From IMG/VR virus record IMGVR_UViG_3300042545_000320, positions 1 through 35,937 of that record: DNA of 35,937 nt; one strand, 5' to 3'. Under the pieces are notes generated by a model. The model was not told the origin of the DNA, ran no database searches, and worked only from the letters and a program-made list of their open reading frames with translations. Position numbers and translations under genes: made by a program. Source of the DNA: a virus. Positions 35,326-35,937 of this stretch are shown one piece after another. Positions within the stretch are counted from its first letter, which is position 1, and the number at the start of each line of letters is the position of its first letter.

Positions 35326-35937
35326 TTAAGCGAAAGTTGAATTGCTCTCAGTTGCAATCCAATAAACTACGCTGTCAGAAGAGAAGCGAGAGATCTTCTT
35401 GCTCGATACTTCAACGCTATAGTTGCCAGGAAGAATCTTCGAAAGATATTCAGGCTTAAACACAGCGGTAAATTCTCTATCGCAAGTTCCAAGTTCTTCA
35501 TTGAATTGATCACAACCAACATCCTTGCTCGCAAAGGCACGCATATACAGCTTTCCACCTTCGCCAACGATGGCAATTTCAGGAAGCTGAAGAACACCAG
35601 TTGCCTTGACCACCGAGCTAAGAGCTTCTTGCGTCAGATTAAAGACAACCTCTGCTTCAGGAAACTGAATTTCCTTGGCAGGTGCAGCAACGATGACATT
35701 TTCTTGGCAGAAGCGATACACAACCTTCTGCTTGCCACCCTTGATGATCACAGCGCTGTCATCAAATTCCAGTTCTGGATCCTTAAACAAAGAAATAACT
35801 GACAGGAATCGGTTGAGATCATAGATACAGAAGGACTTTTCGAAATTATCTGAGATAGTTGCCTTCGAGAGCAGAGTCTTGAGTGGCGAGATAGTCGAAA
35901 GAGTATTTCCTTCTGTAATCTTGATGCCTTGGTTAAT
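35326..35937 (-). CDS. 45: Sliding clamp (DNA polymerase processivity factor), T4 gp45-like, N-terminus cut by window edge
   Basis: Trimeric ring that tethers gp43 to DNA and, in T4, also activates late transcription. The frame is open to the window edge, giving 203 residues. FCIYDLNRFLSVISLFKDPE matches the T4 IYDLNGFL region, and SDSVVYWIATESNSTFA matches the C-terminal strand just before the stop. The middle contains VVAAPAKEIQFPEAEVVFNL and YLSKILPGNYSVEVSSK, as in gp45 proteins. About 20-25 N-terminal residues are probably missing, judged from T4 gp45 (228 aa). Confidence 0.93.
   Translation of the reverse strand: MNQGIKITEGNTLSTISPLKTLLSKATISDNFEKSFCIYDLNRFLSVISLFKDPELEFDDSAVIIKGGKQKVVYRFCQENVIVAAPAKEIQFPEAEVVFNLTQEALSSVVKATGVLQLPEIAIVGEGGKLYMRAFASKDVGCDQFNEELGTCDREFTAVFKPEYLSKILPGNYSVEVSSKKISRFSSDSVVYWIATESNSTFA

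Noticed and set aside
1-35937. tRNA genes, CRISPR arrays, insertion sequences, introns or inteins
   Set aside because: No cloverleaf-like gap, no regularly spaced repeats, no transposase, and gp43, gp41, nrdA and gp44 are uninterrupted within the visible sequence.

Overview
This window is part of a lytic, tailed, T4-like (myovirus) phage genome infecting a Gram-negative host. The evidence is a nearly complete T4-type replisome: sliding clamp gp45, clamp loader gp44/gp62, RegA, DNA polymerase gp43, UvsX, helicase gp41 and primase gp61. T4-like late promoter boxes (NATAAATA) and a spanin-type lysis cassette support this. Several small genes and structural proteins resemble those of marine T4-like phages. 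The host genus cannot be read from the sequence. Coding density is very high, many stops and starts overlap (ATGA, TAATG), and I see no tRNA, CRISPR or insertion sequence.

Layout. Everything is on the minus strand except a plus-strand lysis cassette (27418-29953). Reading in the direction of minus-strand transcription (right to left): gp45 (cut by the window edge), a 62-bp quasi-palindrome, gp44, gp62, regA and a MazG-like gene. A perfect-consensus sigma70 promoter (33070-33098) then drives a TET/JBP-like 2OG-Fe(II) dioxygenase and a glycosyltransferase, followed by a secreted EF-hand protein and Hsp20. Next come the opposed lysis genes (i-spanin, o-spanin, small EF-hand protein, putative holin, two-domain endolysin) and a bidirectional terminator. 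Then follow a nucleotidyltransferase-fold protein, gp43, a small protein, uvsX and gp41. From 21.3 to 14.8 kb lie small accessory genes: a secreted nuclease, a HAD phosphatase, an AAA+ ATPase, an SGNH hydrolase and conserved hypotheticals. From 14.8 to 4.5 kb lie late genes: virion structural proteins and large, charged, repeat-containing proteins that look like internal head proteins, with Dps among them. From 4.5 kb to the left edge are primase, an Asp/Asn-hydroxylase-like enzyme, thyX, small genes and the start of nrdA.

How the genes may work together. NrdA, ThyX and MazG-like serve nucleotide supply and the gp45/44/62/43/41/61/UvsX set replicates and recombines DNA. The dioxygenase/glycosyltransferase pair probably hypermodifies phage DNA. 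Both of those enzymes end in a short acidic-aromatic C-terminal peptide very like the C-terminus of the DNA polymerase, which suggests that they too dock on the sliding clamp and modify DNA as it is made. A second theme is at least five proteins with N-termini resembling the T4 capsid-targeting sequence (MKTYQEFIAE, cut by the prohead protease after (L/I)xE). They carry enzyme-like domains (nucleotidyltransferase, HAD phosphatase, ligase-like KxDG, nuclease-like) and may be packaged in the head and injected with the DNA. Family assignments are from recalled sequence patterns, not from database searches.
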